A stretch of 64,000 nt of DNA from Vibrio sp. STUT-A11 (GCF_026000435.1 NZ_AP026763.1:1302001-1366000), one strand, 5' to 3'; shown: positions 43,404-53,154, numbered from the stretch's first letter. Program-made: numbers and translations. The notes: generated by a model not told the origin, from the letters alone.

Positions 43404-43931
43404 ATGTTTACAGTGGAAGTAGAAAAGGGACTAGAACTCGCTCTTGTTGAGCCTAAATTCGCGTCAAAATATCTCGAAATTGTCTCAAATCAGCGAGACT
43501 ATTTGAGTGAATGGTTAGCTTGGCCTCCTCATGCGGAAAATGAAGACTTTTTCTTGAACTTTATCAAAAAATCATTACATGACTATGCAGACGGTAAATC
43601 ATTAGTTTGTGCGATGATCTATCAAGATGAAGTGGCAGGAAATATCAGTTTCAATACGATCAACCATGACTTACAAAAAGTCGAAATTGGTTATTGGTTA
43701 CGTCGTGACTTACAAGGCAAAGGTATCGTAAGCAAATCACTGACAAAGCTTATCGATTATGCTTTCACTGAATTGAATATGCAGAAAGTTCAAATATCAG
43801 CAGCGGTAAATAATCAAGCAAGCCGTAGTGTTTGTGAACGACTAGGGTTCAAATTAGAGGGCGTTATTACTCGTGCTGAAAATTTAAATGGTCGTGTGGT
43901 TGATCATGCAGTGTATGGGTTAAGTCGTTAA
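43404..43931 (+). CDS. GNAT acetyltransferase, RimL-like
   Basis: 175-aa N-acetyltransferase of the RimJ/RimL type: YLSEWLAWPP at the N-terminus, IGYWLRRDLQGKGIVSKSLTKLIDYAF (acetyl-CoA loop), and NNQASRSVCERLGFKLEGV near the end. It probably acetylates a ribosomal protein, peptide or small amine. ATG 43404 follows AGAGGAAA. Confidence 0.88.
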   Translation: MFTVEVEKGLELALVEPKFASKYLEIVSNQRDYLSEWLAWPPHAENEDFFLNFIKKSLHDYADGKSLVCAMIYQDEVAGNISFNTINHDLQKVEIGYWLRRDLQGKGIVSKSLTKLIDYAFTELNMQKVQISAAVNNQASRSVCERLGFKLEGVITRAENLNGRVVDHAVYGLSR

Positions 43932-43947
43932 TTTTAAAGACAAAACC

Positions 43948-44070
43948 TAACAAAGCATTTAAGAGTGATTCCCAACGCTTGGCATTTTTCATTCTATCGT
44001 TGGGTTTTGTGTTTACGGTGGTATGTTTAAGTTTTGTGGTAGCGTTGCTCACACCTTAATGCGGCGTTAT
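43948..44070 (+). repeat. attC 18
   Basis: Spacer type AGCATTTAAG/CTTAATGC; intact. Confidence 0.9.
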
Positions 44071-44528
44071 GTTTACTTGTATTTCAATGGCTTAAAATTT
44101 CTTCGATCTGTGTTCTTTGTCCCTCTGGCAGTTCGTTCGAGTTGTCTCAGCAAATCCGCATTGTCGGCCCAAATTCGTGAATTTCTCAACCCGTAAAACA
44201 TGTCAATGTTCGCGGGTTGCTTCATTTGCAGGTCGTGGCGGCTGGTTACAAATTTCACTGGCTCAAAGTCGCTTTTAGGTTTTTTGCCAAGCAGCATTTC
44301 GGCTTGGCAGTTGCCTCGGCAATTTGCCATTGTTCTACGCTTTAGTTGGAAAGAGAGGGCGTTTGTTGTACGTTTATCGGGTTGCCTCATTGGGAAGGAA
44401 AGTGGATTTACTCGCTTGGTGTTTCGTGCCTCTGGCGGCCAAGTGACAACGAGCTTGTGATTTACTTCTTGAAACGCGCTCAACAAAGCAGTTCTTTGCC
44501 AATTAAATCAGACGCTTGTGGTAAAACA
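44071..44528 (+). other. Family C cassette with an opposite-strand ORF, copy 1
   Basis: 458 bp with no rightward gene. On the minus strand 44486-44073 is an open 137-codon frame starting TTG and ending at the attC edge. The copy at 55930 keeps the same full-length frame; the copy at 48817 does not. Coding is unproven: no ribosome site or domain is seen. Confidence 0.6.
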
Positions 44529-44651
44529 TAACAAACAATTTAAGAGGGATTCCCAACGCTTGGCATTTTTGGTTCTACTTCCAATTTAGTGGTTACGGTA
44601 CAATGCTTTAGGTTGGGTGGTTGCGTTGCTCACCCCTTAATTGGGCGTTAT
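44529..44651 (+). repeat. attC 19
   Basis: Spacer type CAATTTAAG/CTTAATTG; core GTTATGT. Confidence 0.9.
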
Positions 44652-44668
44652 GTGAATAGGAGGTTCCA

Positions 44669-45073
44669 GTGAACAAGGTAGTCAAAGAACGCTTCGATAA
44701 ATATCCGGAAAATGCTCGTATTAGGCTAGAGGAACTACGAAATCTAGTCTTTCAAATCGCATCTGATTTGGAGCTGGGTGAAGTCGATGAAACTCTAAAG
44801 TGGGGTGAACCTAGCTATAGTGTAAAAACAGGCAGCCCGTTAAGAATGGACTGGAAGCTGAAATCTCCTAACAATTATTACCTGTTCTTTAATTGCCAAA
44901 CTAAGTTAGTCGATACATTTCGAGAATTGTATGGTGAAGAACTGGTGTTTCAGGGAAACAGAGCAATAGTTCTGTCCTTATCGAAAGCGTTACCAGAAAC
45001 AACAATCAAGTCCTGTTTAGAGTTAGCTTTAACCTATCAACAGCGTAAAAATTTGCCTCTTTTGGGCGCGTGA
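44669..45073 (+). CDS. DUF1801 protein
   Basis: 134-aa protein with the DUF1801 pattern: ELRNLVFQIASDLELGEVDETLKWGEPSYSVKTG and YYLFFNCQTKLVDTFRELYGEEL. This is a small beta-sandwich of the YdhG type with no agreed function. GTG 44669 follows GGAGGTT. Confidence 0.85.
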   Translation: MNKVVKERFDKYPENARIRLEELRNLVFQIASDLELGEVDETLKWGEPSYSVKTGSPLRMDWKLKSPNNYYLFFNCQTKLVDTFRELYGEELVFQGNRAIVLSLSKALPETTIKSCLELALTYQQRKNLPLLGA

Positions 45074-45084
45074 AAAAATTCACA

Positions 45085-45206
45085 TAACAAAGCGTTTAAG
45101 AGGGATTCTCAACGCTTGGCATTTTCAGTTTGATTTAGCTTTAGTGGCTACGGCACAATGGCTTAGGTTTGGTGGTGGCGTTGCTCACCCCTTAACGCGG
45201 CGTTAT
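45085..45206 (+). repeat. attC 20
   Basis: Spacer type AGCGTTTAAG/CTTAACGC; GATTCTCAACGCTTGGC variant. Confidence 0.9.
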
Positions 45207-45263
45207 GTGAATTCAGCACACTACAGATTAGTTTTTGTTTTCAACCAGATTACAGAGGTAAAT

Positions 45264-45497
45264 ATGAACCTAAGCCAAATTAAAACTTTGCTCTCAAAAG
45301 GAGAGATCAAATCTAATGAAGTGAATCCAATTATAGATTCGTTAGCTGTATCTGATTTAGATAAGTTGTCTGATGGAGAACTTATCACATTGAAAGAGCT
45401 CCTAAATAGTATGCTTCTACTCATAAACGACCCTAATTCTGGTGCATACTTGAATAATCAAAAAAAAGCAGAACTGTTGTTTTCGTCTATTAAATAG
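45264..45497 (+). CDS. Small cassette protein, unknown
   Basis: 77-aa acidic helical protein (MNLSQIKTLLSKGEIKSNEV...). ATG 45264 follows AGAGGT; the longer frame from 45144 is translated attC. No domain recognised. Confidence 0.6.
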   Translation: MNLSQIKTLLSKGEIKSNEVNPIIDSLAVSDLDKLSDGELITLKELLNSMLLLINDPNSGAYLNNQKKAELLFSSIK

Positions 45498-45516
45498 TTT
45501 GAAAGATAAATTCACA

Positions 45517-45637
45517 TAACAAACTGTTTAAGAGTGATTCGCAACGCGTGGCATTTTTGCTATGCGTTGGTTTTAGTGTTTAAGGTGGTATGCGGGAACT
45601 TCGGTATTGCGTTGCTCACACCTTAACAGGGCGTTAG
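45517..45637 (+). repeat. attC 21
   Basis: Spacer type ACTGTTTAAG/CTTAACAG; intact. Confidence 0.9.
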
Positions 45638-46126
45638 TTTGCAAGAGGAAAAACGCAGCTATATCGCAAGATTTAGTGGTAAAAGCTCAAAGTCGAAATT
45701 GTCATATCGGTGTCCAATTTCAGTGTTAACTAACGTGGTGAAAACCCAAACTTGGCATCGTTTCAACGGTTGACTTGTTCTTTGGTGCGGCGACTTTTGG
45801 GTTAATTGAGTTGAACTTTTTTCTGAAACTCTGCTCGTTGAGTTTGTTGGTATAAAAGCCTATCTACTCGCTGAAGTGACGCTTTCTTTGGTGTGGCAAG
45901 TTCCACGTGGTTTCAGTGACTTTGTTGAAAGTCCGCATTGTGAGATTAGCTTTCCTAAAGCGCTTTTTGGTGTTGTGAGTTCGTTTTCTGCGGCGTTGTT
46001 TGTTCCAAGTGGTTTCATTGAGTAGCCGCTTTGAGACTACGCCTGACTTAGGTGCATCAAAACACATAAAGTTTATTGTTTGCAAAGTTTAAAATGACGT
46101 AAAATCAACGCTTTGGGTTTGCAAAC
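45638..46126 (+). other. Gene-less cassette, family B
   Basis: 489 bp opening TTTGCAAGAGGAAAAACGCAG; closely similar to 42354-42842 and 47587-48080. No conserved ORF. Confidence 0.75.
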
Positions 46127-46243
46127 TAACAAACTGTTTAAGAGTGATTCGCAACGCGTGGCATTTTCACTATGCGTTAGGTTTTGTGGTTAAGGTGGTA
46201 TGCGGCGGCATCGGTATTGCGTTGCTCACACCTTAACAGGGCG
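46127..46243 (+). repeat. attC 22, left part, split by IS copy 2
   Basis: Spacer type ACTGTTTAAG/CTTAACAG; ends at AACAGGGCG (46235-46243). The sequence on the far side of the IS is AATGCGGCG, not a match. Confidence 0.9.
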
Positions 46244-47577
46244 CTGGCGGATCCCCTCATAATTCACCTAAGCCACAAGTGTGTGTGAGACGTTGATATT
46301 CCAACATAGCCCAATGATATTGGGATCCTTTTATTTGGTATCTCCGATGACAACGTACCTCTTTACCCAGTCTAGGGATGGATAGTACTCGGCGATGTTT
46401 GATGGTGTTGGCTTGGAAGTCATAATGCCATTGAGCTTGCATGGCGATTAAGCCATTCCACCACATGATGATTTCTGCCATTAGCGCCATGAGCAGCAGG
46501 ATATCGATACGATTCGTACAGCGAGTTCGATTGTGGCGCAGTGCCAATCCGTAAGCGGGGCTTTTTAGATCTCGAAACGACTCTTCAATCTGCATTCTTT
46601 TGGCGTATAAGCGAGTGATTTTAACGCCATTCAATACCTGATTGGGGATGTTTGTTACTAGAAGCCAAGGCTCTTTTGCACCTTTGTGGAATACTTTTCC
46701 TGCTGAATGCTTTTGGCAGGTTCGGCTGTGTCGATGGGGTTTTCTGCCTTTAGGTTGACTCTTGTATAAGTAGGCAAAGCATGTGAGCGGCGAACGCCGT
46801 GCTAATTGGCTTTCCCCTAAAAACTGCGGCGTGTCAGTTGCCTGAGGATAGAAGGTCTTGTTCCATTGCCAAGGTGCATCACCACATTTGATCGAGACTT
46901 CGCCACGTACGCGTCCCAACCAGAACCAACCTTTATTGGCGACTTGCCGAAACCATGTATTTCTAAATCCAGCATCCGAGACAATGATAGGAGTGCAGCC
47001 TTCGGGCAGGAGCGTTTGAAGCTTATCGAGAAAGTATTGATGGCTCTTTGGAGAGTTGTAGTTTTTGTATTCAAACGCCTGCTCATAAAGCGTGACGGCT
47101 CGACCTTTAACGGCGACTGAAGCGCGCAATGTCATATAACGTAGCTGCTCACGAACATCTGACCAATCAACGAGCACCACAGGAAAAGGGTTGGCACGGG
47201 TAATAAAGGACGCATGCCACCTATAAATGGCGTCTTTTTCACGGTGTAGGTTGCGATTACCGAGCAATCGGTCGATACGTTTAATCGCATGCTTTACGGT
47301 GGTATCGGTGTCGAGTGCGCGCCCAATTTTGGTCAATGTGAGATCAGAGCCGTCGAGTACAGTTTTGGTTGCAAGCATCAGAGATCTCAGTCGTTTTTTG
47401 TGAATGTCAGGGCATTGATTCTCGAGAGTTTGCTGTAGAATTTGAATGTCGCGCATCGTTAGGGTTCCCTATTAAATCCATTTAATCAGGTGTGTTTTTG
47501 GCGAAATTCATTAGATCAGAATGAGCGATGCGCGTCTACTCATTGTTTTATATAGAAATTATGAGGGGATTCGTAAG
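46244..47577 (-). mobile_element. IS10-group insertion sequence, copy 2, mismatched flanks
   Basis: 1334 bp. The left flank is AACAGGGCG (46235-46243), the right flank AATGCGGCG (47578-47586). The absence of a target duplication shows that this copy took part in recombination or composite transposition. Confidence 0.93.
46257..47456 (-). CDS. IS10-group transposase, copy 2
   Basis: Intact 399 codons with the same encoded protein as at 38155, including the DDE and YREK residues. Confidence 0.95.
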   Translation of the reverse strand: MRDIQILQQTLENQCPDIHKKRLRSLMLATKTVLDGSDLTLTKIGRALDTDTTVKHAIKRIDRLLGNRNLHREKDAIYRWHASFITRANPFPVVLVDWSDVREQLRYMTLRASVAVKGRAVTLYEQAFEYKNYNSPKSHQYFLDKLQTLLPEGCTPIIVSDAGFRNTWFRQVANKGWFWLGRVRGEVSIKCGDAPWQWNKTFYPQATDTPQFLGESQLARRSPLTCFAYLYKSQPKGRKPHRHSRTCQKHSAGKVFHKGAKEPWLLVTNIPNQVLNGVKITRLYAKRMQIEESFRDLKSPAYGLALRHNRTRCTNRIDILLLMALMAEIIMWWNGLIAMQAQWHYDFQANTIKHRRVLSIPRLGKEVRCHRRYQIKGSQYHWAMLEYQRLTHTCGLGEL

Positions 47578-47586
47578 AATGCGGCG

Positions 47587-48080
47587 TTAGTTTGCAAGAG
47601 GAAAAACGCAGCTATATCGCAAGATCTAGTGGTAAAAGCTCAAAGTCGAAATTTTCGTATCGGCGTTCAATTTCAGTGTTAACTAGCGTGGTGAAAATCC
47701 AAAATTGGCATCGTTTCAACGGTTGATTTGTTCTTTGGTGCGGCGACTTTTGGGTTAACTGAGTTGAACTTTTTTGCTGAAACTCTGCTCGTTGAGTTTG
47801 TTGGTACAAAAGCCGATTTACTCGCTGAAATGACGTTTTCTCTGGTGTGGTGGGTTCCACGTGGTTTCAGTGACTTTGTTGAAAGTCCGCATTGTGAGAT
47901 TGGTTTTCCAAAAGCGCTTTTTGGTGTTGTGAGTTCGTTTTCTGCGGCGTTGTTTGTTCCACGTGGTTTCATTGAGTAGCCGCTTTGAGACCACGCCTGA
48001 CGTAAGTGCATCAAAGCACATAAAGTTTATTGTTTGCAAAGTTTAAAATAACGTAAAATCAACGCTTTGGGTCTGCAAAC
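47587..48080 (+). other. Gene-less cassette, family B, after IS copy 2
   Basis: 494 bp. The unit on the other side of the IS (45638) is the same family, so IS copy 2 sits between two family B units. Opposite-strand ORFs (47612-47860, 47679-48014) are not kept in frame in relatives. Confidence 0.75.
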
Positions 48081-48201
48081 TAACAAACTGCTCAAGAGGG
48101 ATTCGCAACGCGTGGCATTTTCACTATGCGTTGAATTTAGTGATTAAGGCGGTATGCGGCGGCTACAGTATTGCGTTGCTCACCCCTTAGCAGGGCGTTA
48201 T
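48081..48201 (+). repeat. attC 23
   Basis: Variant spacer ACTGCTCAAG/CTTAGCAG, a matched double change relative to ACTGTTCAAG/CTTAACAG. Confidence 0.9.
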
Positions 48202-48222
48202 GCGACAAGCGTACAAGGAAGT

Positions 48223-48696
48223 ATGATGATTACATTTGAGAAACTGACTAAAGCTCATGAAACATCGATTCTAGATATTCAACTATCTGAAAATCATGTG
48301 AAATTTGCTTCCACTCCGCAAGCATTTTTGTCTGACTCAACTCCACATATTGATAAGGTGGTTGTTAGATACAAAGGTGACGTAATCGGCTTTTTTAAAC
48401 TTGACCTAAATTATTCAGAATACTTCGACTTTTGTTCAAGTAATGCTCTTGGCTTTAGAACTCTTGCTTTAGATACTCGCATGCAAGGGAAAGGTTTGGG
48501 GACTGAGTGTATGAAACGATTAGCAACATATGTAGCATCAAACTACGCTATGCGTGATTACATCTATTTGACGGTAAATTGTAAAAATACTGGTGCTAAG
48601 GTTTGTTACGAAAAGGCAGGGTTTGAAGATACAGGCAAACTCTATCTCAATGGTCCAGCAGGTCCACAACACATAATGCGTAGAAAAGTCGCATAA
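48223..48696 (+). CDS. GNAT acetyltransferase
   Basis: 157-aa N-acetyltransferase. ALDTRMQGKGLGTECMKRLATYV is the acetyl-CoA pyrophosphate loop, and LTVNCKNTGAKVCYEKAGFEDTGKL the usual C-terminal region. ATG 48223 after CAAGGAAGT; ATG 48226 also possible. The stop overlaps attC. Substrate unknown. Confidence 0.85.
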   Translation: MMITFEKLTKAHETSILDIQLSENHVKFASTPQAFLSDSTPHIDKVVVRYKGDVIGFFKLDLNYSEYFDFCSSNALGFRTLALDTRMQGKGLGTECMKRLATYVASNYAMRDYIYLTVNCKNTGAKVCYEKAGFEDTGKLYLNGPAGPQHIMRRKVA

Positions 48697-48816
48697 CAAA
48701 GCGTTTAAGGCAGATTCCCAACGCATGGCATTTTTCATTCTAACGTTGGGTTTTGTGTTTAAGGTGGTATGGTTAAGTTCGGTGGCGGCGTTGCTCACTA
48801 CTTAACGCGGCGTTAT
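48694..48816 (+). repeat. attC 24
   Basis: Spacer type AGCGTTTAAG/CTTAACGC. Confidence 0.9.
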
Positions 48817-49272
48817 GTTTACTTGTATTTCAGTGGCTTAAAGCTTCTTCGATCTATGTTCTTTGCCCCTTTGGCAGTTCGTCCGAGTTGCCTCAGCAAA
48901 TCCGCATTGTCGGCCCAAATTGGTGAATTTCTCAACCCGTAAAATATACAATGCTCGCGGGTTGCTTCATTATCAGGTCGTGGCGGTTGGCTTCAAGTTC
49001 CACTGGCTCTAAGTCGCTTCGAGCGCATTTGCCCAGTAGCATGTCGGCTTGGTAGTTGCCTCGGCAATTTGCCATTGTTCTGCGCTTTGGTTGGAAAGAA
49101 AGGGCGTTTGTTGAACGTTTATCGGGTTGCCTCATTGGGCAGGGAACTGGATTTACTCGCTTGGTGTTTCGTGCCTCTGGCGGCCAAGGGGTTTGAGCGT
49201 GTGATTTACTTCTTGAAATGGGCTCAACAAAGCAGTTCTTTGCCAATTAAATCAGCCGTTTGTGGTAAAACA
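48817..49272 (+). other. Gene-less cassette, family C copy 2
   Basis: 456 bp related to 44071-44528 but with the opposite-strand frame interrupted (longest 104 codons, 49246-48932). Confidence 0.7.
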
Positions 49273-49395
49273 TAACAAACAATTTAAGAGGGATTCCCAA
49301 CGCTTGGCATTTTTGCTTCTACTTCAAATTTAGTGGTTACGGTACAATGCTTTAGGTTGGGTGGTAGCGTTGCTCACCCCTTAATTGGGCGTTAG
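49273..49395 (+). repeat. attC 25
   Basis: Spacer type CAATTTAAG/CTTAATTG; core GTTAGCC. Confidence 0.9.
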
Positions 49396-49420
49396 CCGTC
49401 ATGGAGCTTGCTATACTCAA

Positions 49421-49440
49421 AGTGATAGAATAGTATCACT
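49421..49440. promoter_or_regulatory. Operator of the phd-parE-type module
   Basis: Perfect inverted repeat AGTGATA-GAATAG-TATCACT, 26 bp before the antitoxin start codon. Typical autorepression site for a Phd/YefM-type antitoxin. Confidence 0.7.
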
Positions 49441-49465
49441 TTAGTATTCCTTTGGAGCAGCTCTC

Positions 49466-49723
49466 ATGAAAGTAGAACTAGTTACATCACTCAAACGTCA
49501 AGCAACTAAGATCCTCGCCGATCTCCACGACACCAAAGAACCAGTGTTAATTACTGAGCATGGTAAGCCATCCGCGTATTTAGTTGATGTTGATGACTAC
49601 GAGTTTATGCAAAATCGTTTAGCTATTCTTGAGGGTATTGCACGAGGTGAGCGTGCACTAGCTGATGGTAAAGTGGCAAGTCATGATGAAGCCAAGGACA
49701 AAATGTCAAAATGGCTGAAGTAA
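49466..49723 (+). CDS. Phd/YefM-family antitoxin
   Basis: 85-aa antitoxin: KVELVTSLKRQATKILADLHDTKEPVLITEHGKPSAYLVDVDDYE is the Phd/YefM DNA-binding and dimer domain, followed by a helical toxin-binding tail. It is upstream of, and overlaps by 13 bp, the ParE-like gene. ATG 49466 follows TTTGGAGCAG. Confidence 0.92.
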   Translation: MKVELVTSLKRQATKILADLHDTKEPVLITEHGKPSAYLVDVDDYEFMQNRLAILEGIARGERALADGKVASHDEAKDKMSKWLK

Positions 49724-50013
49724 TCTGGACTGAGCCAGCGTTATCTGACCTCAACGATATCGCTGAATACATAGCACTGGAAAATATCGTAGCTGCAAAG
49801 CAGTTAGTGCAAACGATCTTCTCCAAAGTCGAACGCCTACAAACTTTCCCAGAGTCAGGTCGTATTCCACCTGAACTAGAACATTTAAGTTATCGTGAAG
49901 TTGTCGTTAATCCATGTCGTGTTTTCTATAAACAAGACGGTGACAAAGTGTTTATTCTGTTTGTTATGCGTGCGGAGAGAGATTTGCGTAAGTTCTTGTT
50001 GAGTAAGCAATAA
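49711..50013 (+). CDS. ParE/RelE-family toxin
   Basis: 100-aa toxin of the ParE/RelE superfamily: VIWTEPALSDLNDIAEYIALEN, FPESGRIPPEL, YREVVVNPCRVFYKQDGDKVFILFVMRAERDL. ParE members poison gyrase, RelE members cut mRNA; the sequence is closer to ParE. The pair should be self-promoted from the operator at 49421. Confidence 0.9.
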   Translation: MAEVIWTEPALSDLNDIAEYIALENIVAAKQLVQTIFSKVERLQTFPESGRIPPELEHLSYREVVVNPCRVFYKQDGDKVFILFVMRAERDLRKFLLSKQ

Positions 50014-50031
50014 CCTTTGGGAATGAGCGGC

Positions 50032-50152
50032 TAACAAACTGTTCAAGAGGGATTCACAACGCGTGGCATTTTTACTATGCGTTGAATTTAGTGGTTAAGG
50101 TGGTATGCGGCGGCTTTGGTATTGCGTTGCTCACCCCTTAACAAGGCGTTAG
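50032..50152 (+). repeat. attC 26
   Basis: Mixed spacer ACTGTTCAAG/CTTAACAAGG: the two sides do not pair fully, suggesting a hybrid site. Confidence 0.88.
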
Positions 50153-50577
50153 TACTGGATTGGCATCAACGGTAAAATTTTCGGTGTTTATTGGTTTTTT
50201 CCTAGCTTTACACCTGGTCAAATGTGCCTTTCACGTTCTTTCCGGTGGCACTATATGAGTTGTGTTCGCGTTGATTTCACCGTTTACGGTTTCTAACTTT
50301 CGGGCTATTTCTTTGGTGTGGTTTCTTTGATGTTGGGAAATTTTCATCAAAAACTGAGTTTTTCTGGCGCTGTCGTTTAGTTCTGAAGCTCGTATCCTTT
50401 GTTAATTTGAAAACGGCGAAAATAGGGAAGTTAAGCAAGTTTTTCTTCTCGCCAACTTGCGTTTTGAGATTGAGTTCTAGTTTGGCTGTTGTCCCTTTAG
50501 CTTCTGCGTTTTAAGCCAAAAGTTTCGTGCTATATTTCAATATCTTGGCGTATGCCAAAGGTTAACGGACAGCGTAC
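50153..50577 (+). other. Gene-less cassette, family A copy 3
   Basis: 425 bp, third copy of the unit at 31425, with its attC split by IS copy 3. No ORF. Confidence 0.75.
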
Positions 50578-50694
50578 TAACAAACTGTTCAAGAGGGATT
50601 CACAACGCGTGGCATTTTTACTGTGCGTTGGTTTTAGTGATTAAGGTGTTATGCGGCGGCATCGGTATTGCGTTGCTCACCCCTTAACAGGGCG
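50578..50694 (+). repeat. attC 27, left part, split by IS copy 3
   Basis: Spacer type ACTGTTCAAG/CTTAACAG, ending AACAGGGCG (50686-50694). Confidence 0.9.
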
Positions 50695-52028
50695 CTGGCG
50701 GATCCCCTCATAATTCACCTAAGCCACAAGTGTGTGTGAGACGTTGATATTCCAACATAGCCCAATGATATTGGGATCCTTTTATTTGGTATCTCCGATG
50801 ACAACGTACCTCTTTACCCAGTCTAGGGATGGATAGTACTCGGCGATGTTTGATGGTGTTGGCTTGGAAGTCATAATGCCATTGAGCTTGCATGGCGATT
50901 AAGCCATTCCACCACATGATGATTTCTGCCATTAGCGCCATGAGCAGCAGGATATCGATACGATTCGTACAGCGAGTTCGATTGTGGCGCAGTGCCAATC
51001 CGTAAGCGGGGCTTTTTAGATCTCGAAACGACTCTTCAATCTGCATTCTTTTGGCGTATAAGCGAGTGATTTTAACGCCATTCAATACCTGATTGGGGAT
51101 GTTTGTTACTAGAAGCCAAGGCTCTTTTGCACCTTTGTGGAATACTTTTCCTGCTGAATGCTTTTGGCAGGTTCGGCTGTGTCGATGGGGTTTTCTGCCT
51201 TTAGGTTGACTCTTGTATAAGTAGGCAAAGCATGTGAGCGGCGAACGCCGTGCTAATTGGCTTTCCCCTAAAAACTGCGGCGTGTCAGTTGCCTGAGGAT
51301 AGAAGGTCTTGTTCCATTGCCAAGGTGCATCACCACATTTGATCGAGACTTCGCCACGTACGCGTCCCAACCAGAACCAACCTTTATTGGCGACTTGCCG
51401 AAACCATGTATTTCTAAATCCAGCATCCGAGACAATGATAGGAGTGCAGCCTTCGGGCAGGAGCGTTTGAAGCTTATCGAGAAAGTATTGATGGCTCTTT
51501 GGAGAGTTGTAGTTTTTGTATTCAAACGCCTGCTCATAAAGCGTGACGGCTCGACCTTTAACGGCGACTGAAGCGCGCAATGTCATATAACGTAGCTGCT
51601 CACGAACATCTGACCAATCAACGAGCACCACAGGAAAAGGGTTGGCACGGGTAATAAAGGACGCATGCCACCTATAAATGGCGTCTTTTTCACGGTGTAG
51701 GTTGCGATTACCGAGCAATCGGTCGATACGTTTAATCGCATGCTTTACGGTGGTATCGGTGTCGAGTGCGCGCCCAATTTTGGTCAATGTGAGATCAGAG
51801 CCGTCGAGTACAGTTTTGGTTGCAAGCATCAGAGATCTCAGTCGTTTTTTGTGAATGTCAGGGCATTGATTCTCGAGAGTTTGCTGTAGAATTTGAATGT
51901 CGCGCATCGTTAGGGTTCCCTATTAAATCCATTTAATCAGGTGTGTTTTTGGCGAAATTCATTAGATCAGAATGAGCGATGCGCGTCTACTCATTGTTTT
52001 ATATAGAAATTATGAGGGGATTCGTAAG
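50695..52028 (-). mobile_element. IS10-group insertion sequence, copy 3
   Basis: 1334 bp with matched 9-bp duplication AACAGGGCG (50686-50694 and 52029-52037), a simple insertion. Confidence 0.93.
50708..51907 (-). CDS. IS10-group transposase, copy 3
   Basis: Intact 399 codons; protein the same as at 38155. Confidence 0.95.
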   Translation of the reverse strand: MRDIQILQQTLENQCPDIHKKRLRSLMLATKTVLDGSDLTLTKIGRALDTDTTVKHAIKRIDRLLGNRNLHREKDAIYRWHASFITRANPFPVVLVDWSDVREQLRYMTLRASVAVKGRAVTLYEQAFEYKNYNSPKSHQYFLDKLQTLLPEGCTPIIVSDAGFRNTWFRQVANKGWFWLGRVRGEVSIKCGDAPWQWNKTFYPQATDTPQFLGESQLARRSPLTCFAYLYKSQPKGRKPHRHSRTCQKHSAGKVFHKGAKEPWLLVTNIPNQVLNGVKITRLYAKRMQIEESFRDLKSPAYGLALRHNRTRCTNRIDILLLMALMAEIIMWWNGLIAMQAQWHYDFQANTIKHRRVLSIPRLGKEVRCHRRYQIKGSQYHWAMLEYQRLTHTCGLGEL

Positions 52029-52059
52029 AACAGGGCGTTATGTGCCAGAAGGAGTACAA

Positions 52060-52569
52060 ATGAAATTTGAGTTTTTCTCTGATACGGAGAACTTTGCATT
52101 CAGGATTGACGAGCCAACACAGTGCTCAGTTTGTTTTAAAGTAGGCATATGGTTTGACGCTGGAATGTACCCAGGGCAAACTGACATCGAGTGTATTTGT
52201 GATTCTTGTTTGTCTTCTGGCGCTTTGATAGAACTAGAAATTGAACCTAACGATTGCGCTGAGACTGATACAGAAGATTCAAAGACGATCACCTATAAAA
52301 CTCCCTCCTTACCATGTTGGCAAGATCATGAGTGGCCATTTATTGGTGGCCAGTATCCAGTTTTTGAGCGAATAGCTTCAAAAGAGGACTTCACAGATAA
52401 ACAAGAATTTATCGAAGTTTATATTCCGGAAGATACCGATGTAGACTTTGATTGGTTATGGGCAACGTTACCGAATAAAAGGCTTAAGAATTACACAGAG
52501 GCTGGTAATGTATCAGTATATTTGTTTAGTCTTGGTAAACGGAAATATTGGTTTTTCGATTGCAACTAG
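52060..52569 (+). CDS. CbrC/UPF0167-like protein
   Basis: 169-aa protein. Features of the CbrC family (E. coli CbrC is linked to colicin E2 tolerance) are CSVCFKVGIWFDAG, CICDSCLSSGAL and LPCWQDHEWPFIGG. The Cys pairs suggest metal binding. ATG 52060 follows GAAGGAG; upstream codons come from the IS end. Function in cassettes unknown. Confidence 0.75.
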   Translation: MKFEFFSDTENFAFRIDEPTQCSVCFKVGIWFDAGMYPGQTDIECICDSCLSSGALIELEIEPNDCAETDTEDSKTITYKTPSLPCWQDHEWPFIGGQYPVFERIASKEDFTDKQEFIEVYIPEDTDVDFDWLWATLPNKRLKNYTEAGNVSVYLFSLGKRKYWFFDCN

Positions 52570-52573
52570 CACA

Positions 52574-52696
52574 TAACAAAGCGTTTAAGACGGATTCCCA
52601 ACGCTTGGCATTTTCGGTTTGATTCAGCTTTAGTGTTTACGGCACAATGGTTTAGGTGTGGTGGTCTGCGTTGCTCACCACTTAACGCGGCGTTAT
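52574..52696 (+). repeat. attC 28
   Basis: Spacer type AGCGTTTAAG/CTTAACGC with GACGGATTC and CACCAC ends. Confidence 0.9.
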
Positions 52697-52723
52697 GTGC
52701 TACAACGTGGAGAGGTACATCAA

Positions 52724-53137
52724 GTGAAGGTATTTGAACGACCAATAGTCTATTTTATCCAAGGCGAGCTTACTAAAAGGATAAAAATAGGTTCAACTCA
52801 GTGGTTGATCGACGAACGTATGAGACATTTGCAGACTGGCTCTCCGGATGAGTTAGTGTTCATCGGAGCGTATTTTGGTACAGATTTTACCGAAACTGAA
52901 TTGCATACACTGTTTGCCAGTACAAGAGTGCATGGAGAGTGGTTCGAACCTTCGCATGAAATTGAGCATTTTGTTTCTGAACATTGTGTTACCGATCTAG
53001 GCTCGCATTTTTATACTTTTCAGCAGATCCAAGATGGTACTTTATCTCTAGAGCAAGCTATACGTTTAGGGCCAAAGCAGTTGGCAAAAAGGTATGAGAA
53101 ACATTTGGCTAATATTGCGGCGAGTATTAGTTTTTAA
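52724..53137 (+). CDS. GIY-YIG-superfamily (T5orf172/Mug113-type) protein
   Basis: 137-aa protein: IVYFIQGELTKRIKIGSTQWLIDERMRHLQTGSPDELVFIGAYFG is a T5orf172-type GIY-YIG core (YFI and KIG in place of GIY and YIG), with ETELHTLFASTRVHGEWFEPSHEI supplying Glu-His-Glu residues. Likely a small DNA nuclease. GTG 52724 follows GGAGAGGT; the frame before it is attC. Confidence 0.8.
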   Translation: MKVFERPIVYFIQGELTKRIKIGSTQWLIDERMRHLQTGSPDELVFIGAYFGTDFTETELHTLFASTRVHGEWFEPSHEIEHFVSEHCVTDLGSHFYTFQQIQDGTLSLEQAIRLGPKQLAKRYEKHLANIAASISF

Positions 53138-53154
53138 AATACAAAGTACGCACA

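Noticed and set aside
46127..47586. IS copy 2 mismatched flanks as sequence error
   Set aside because: Each flank is a valid attC half, and copy 4 has the exact complementary combination, so rearrangement explains both better; assembly error between IS copies remains possible.
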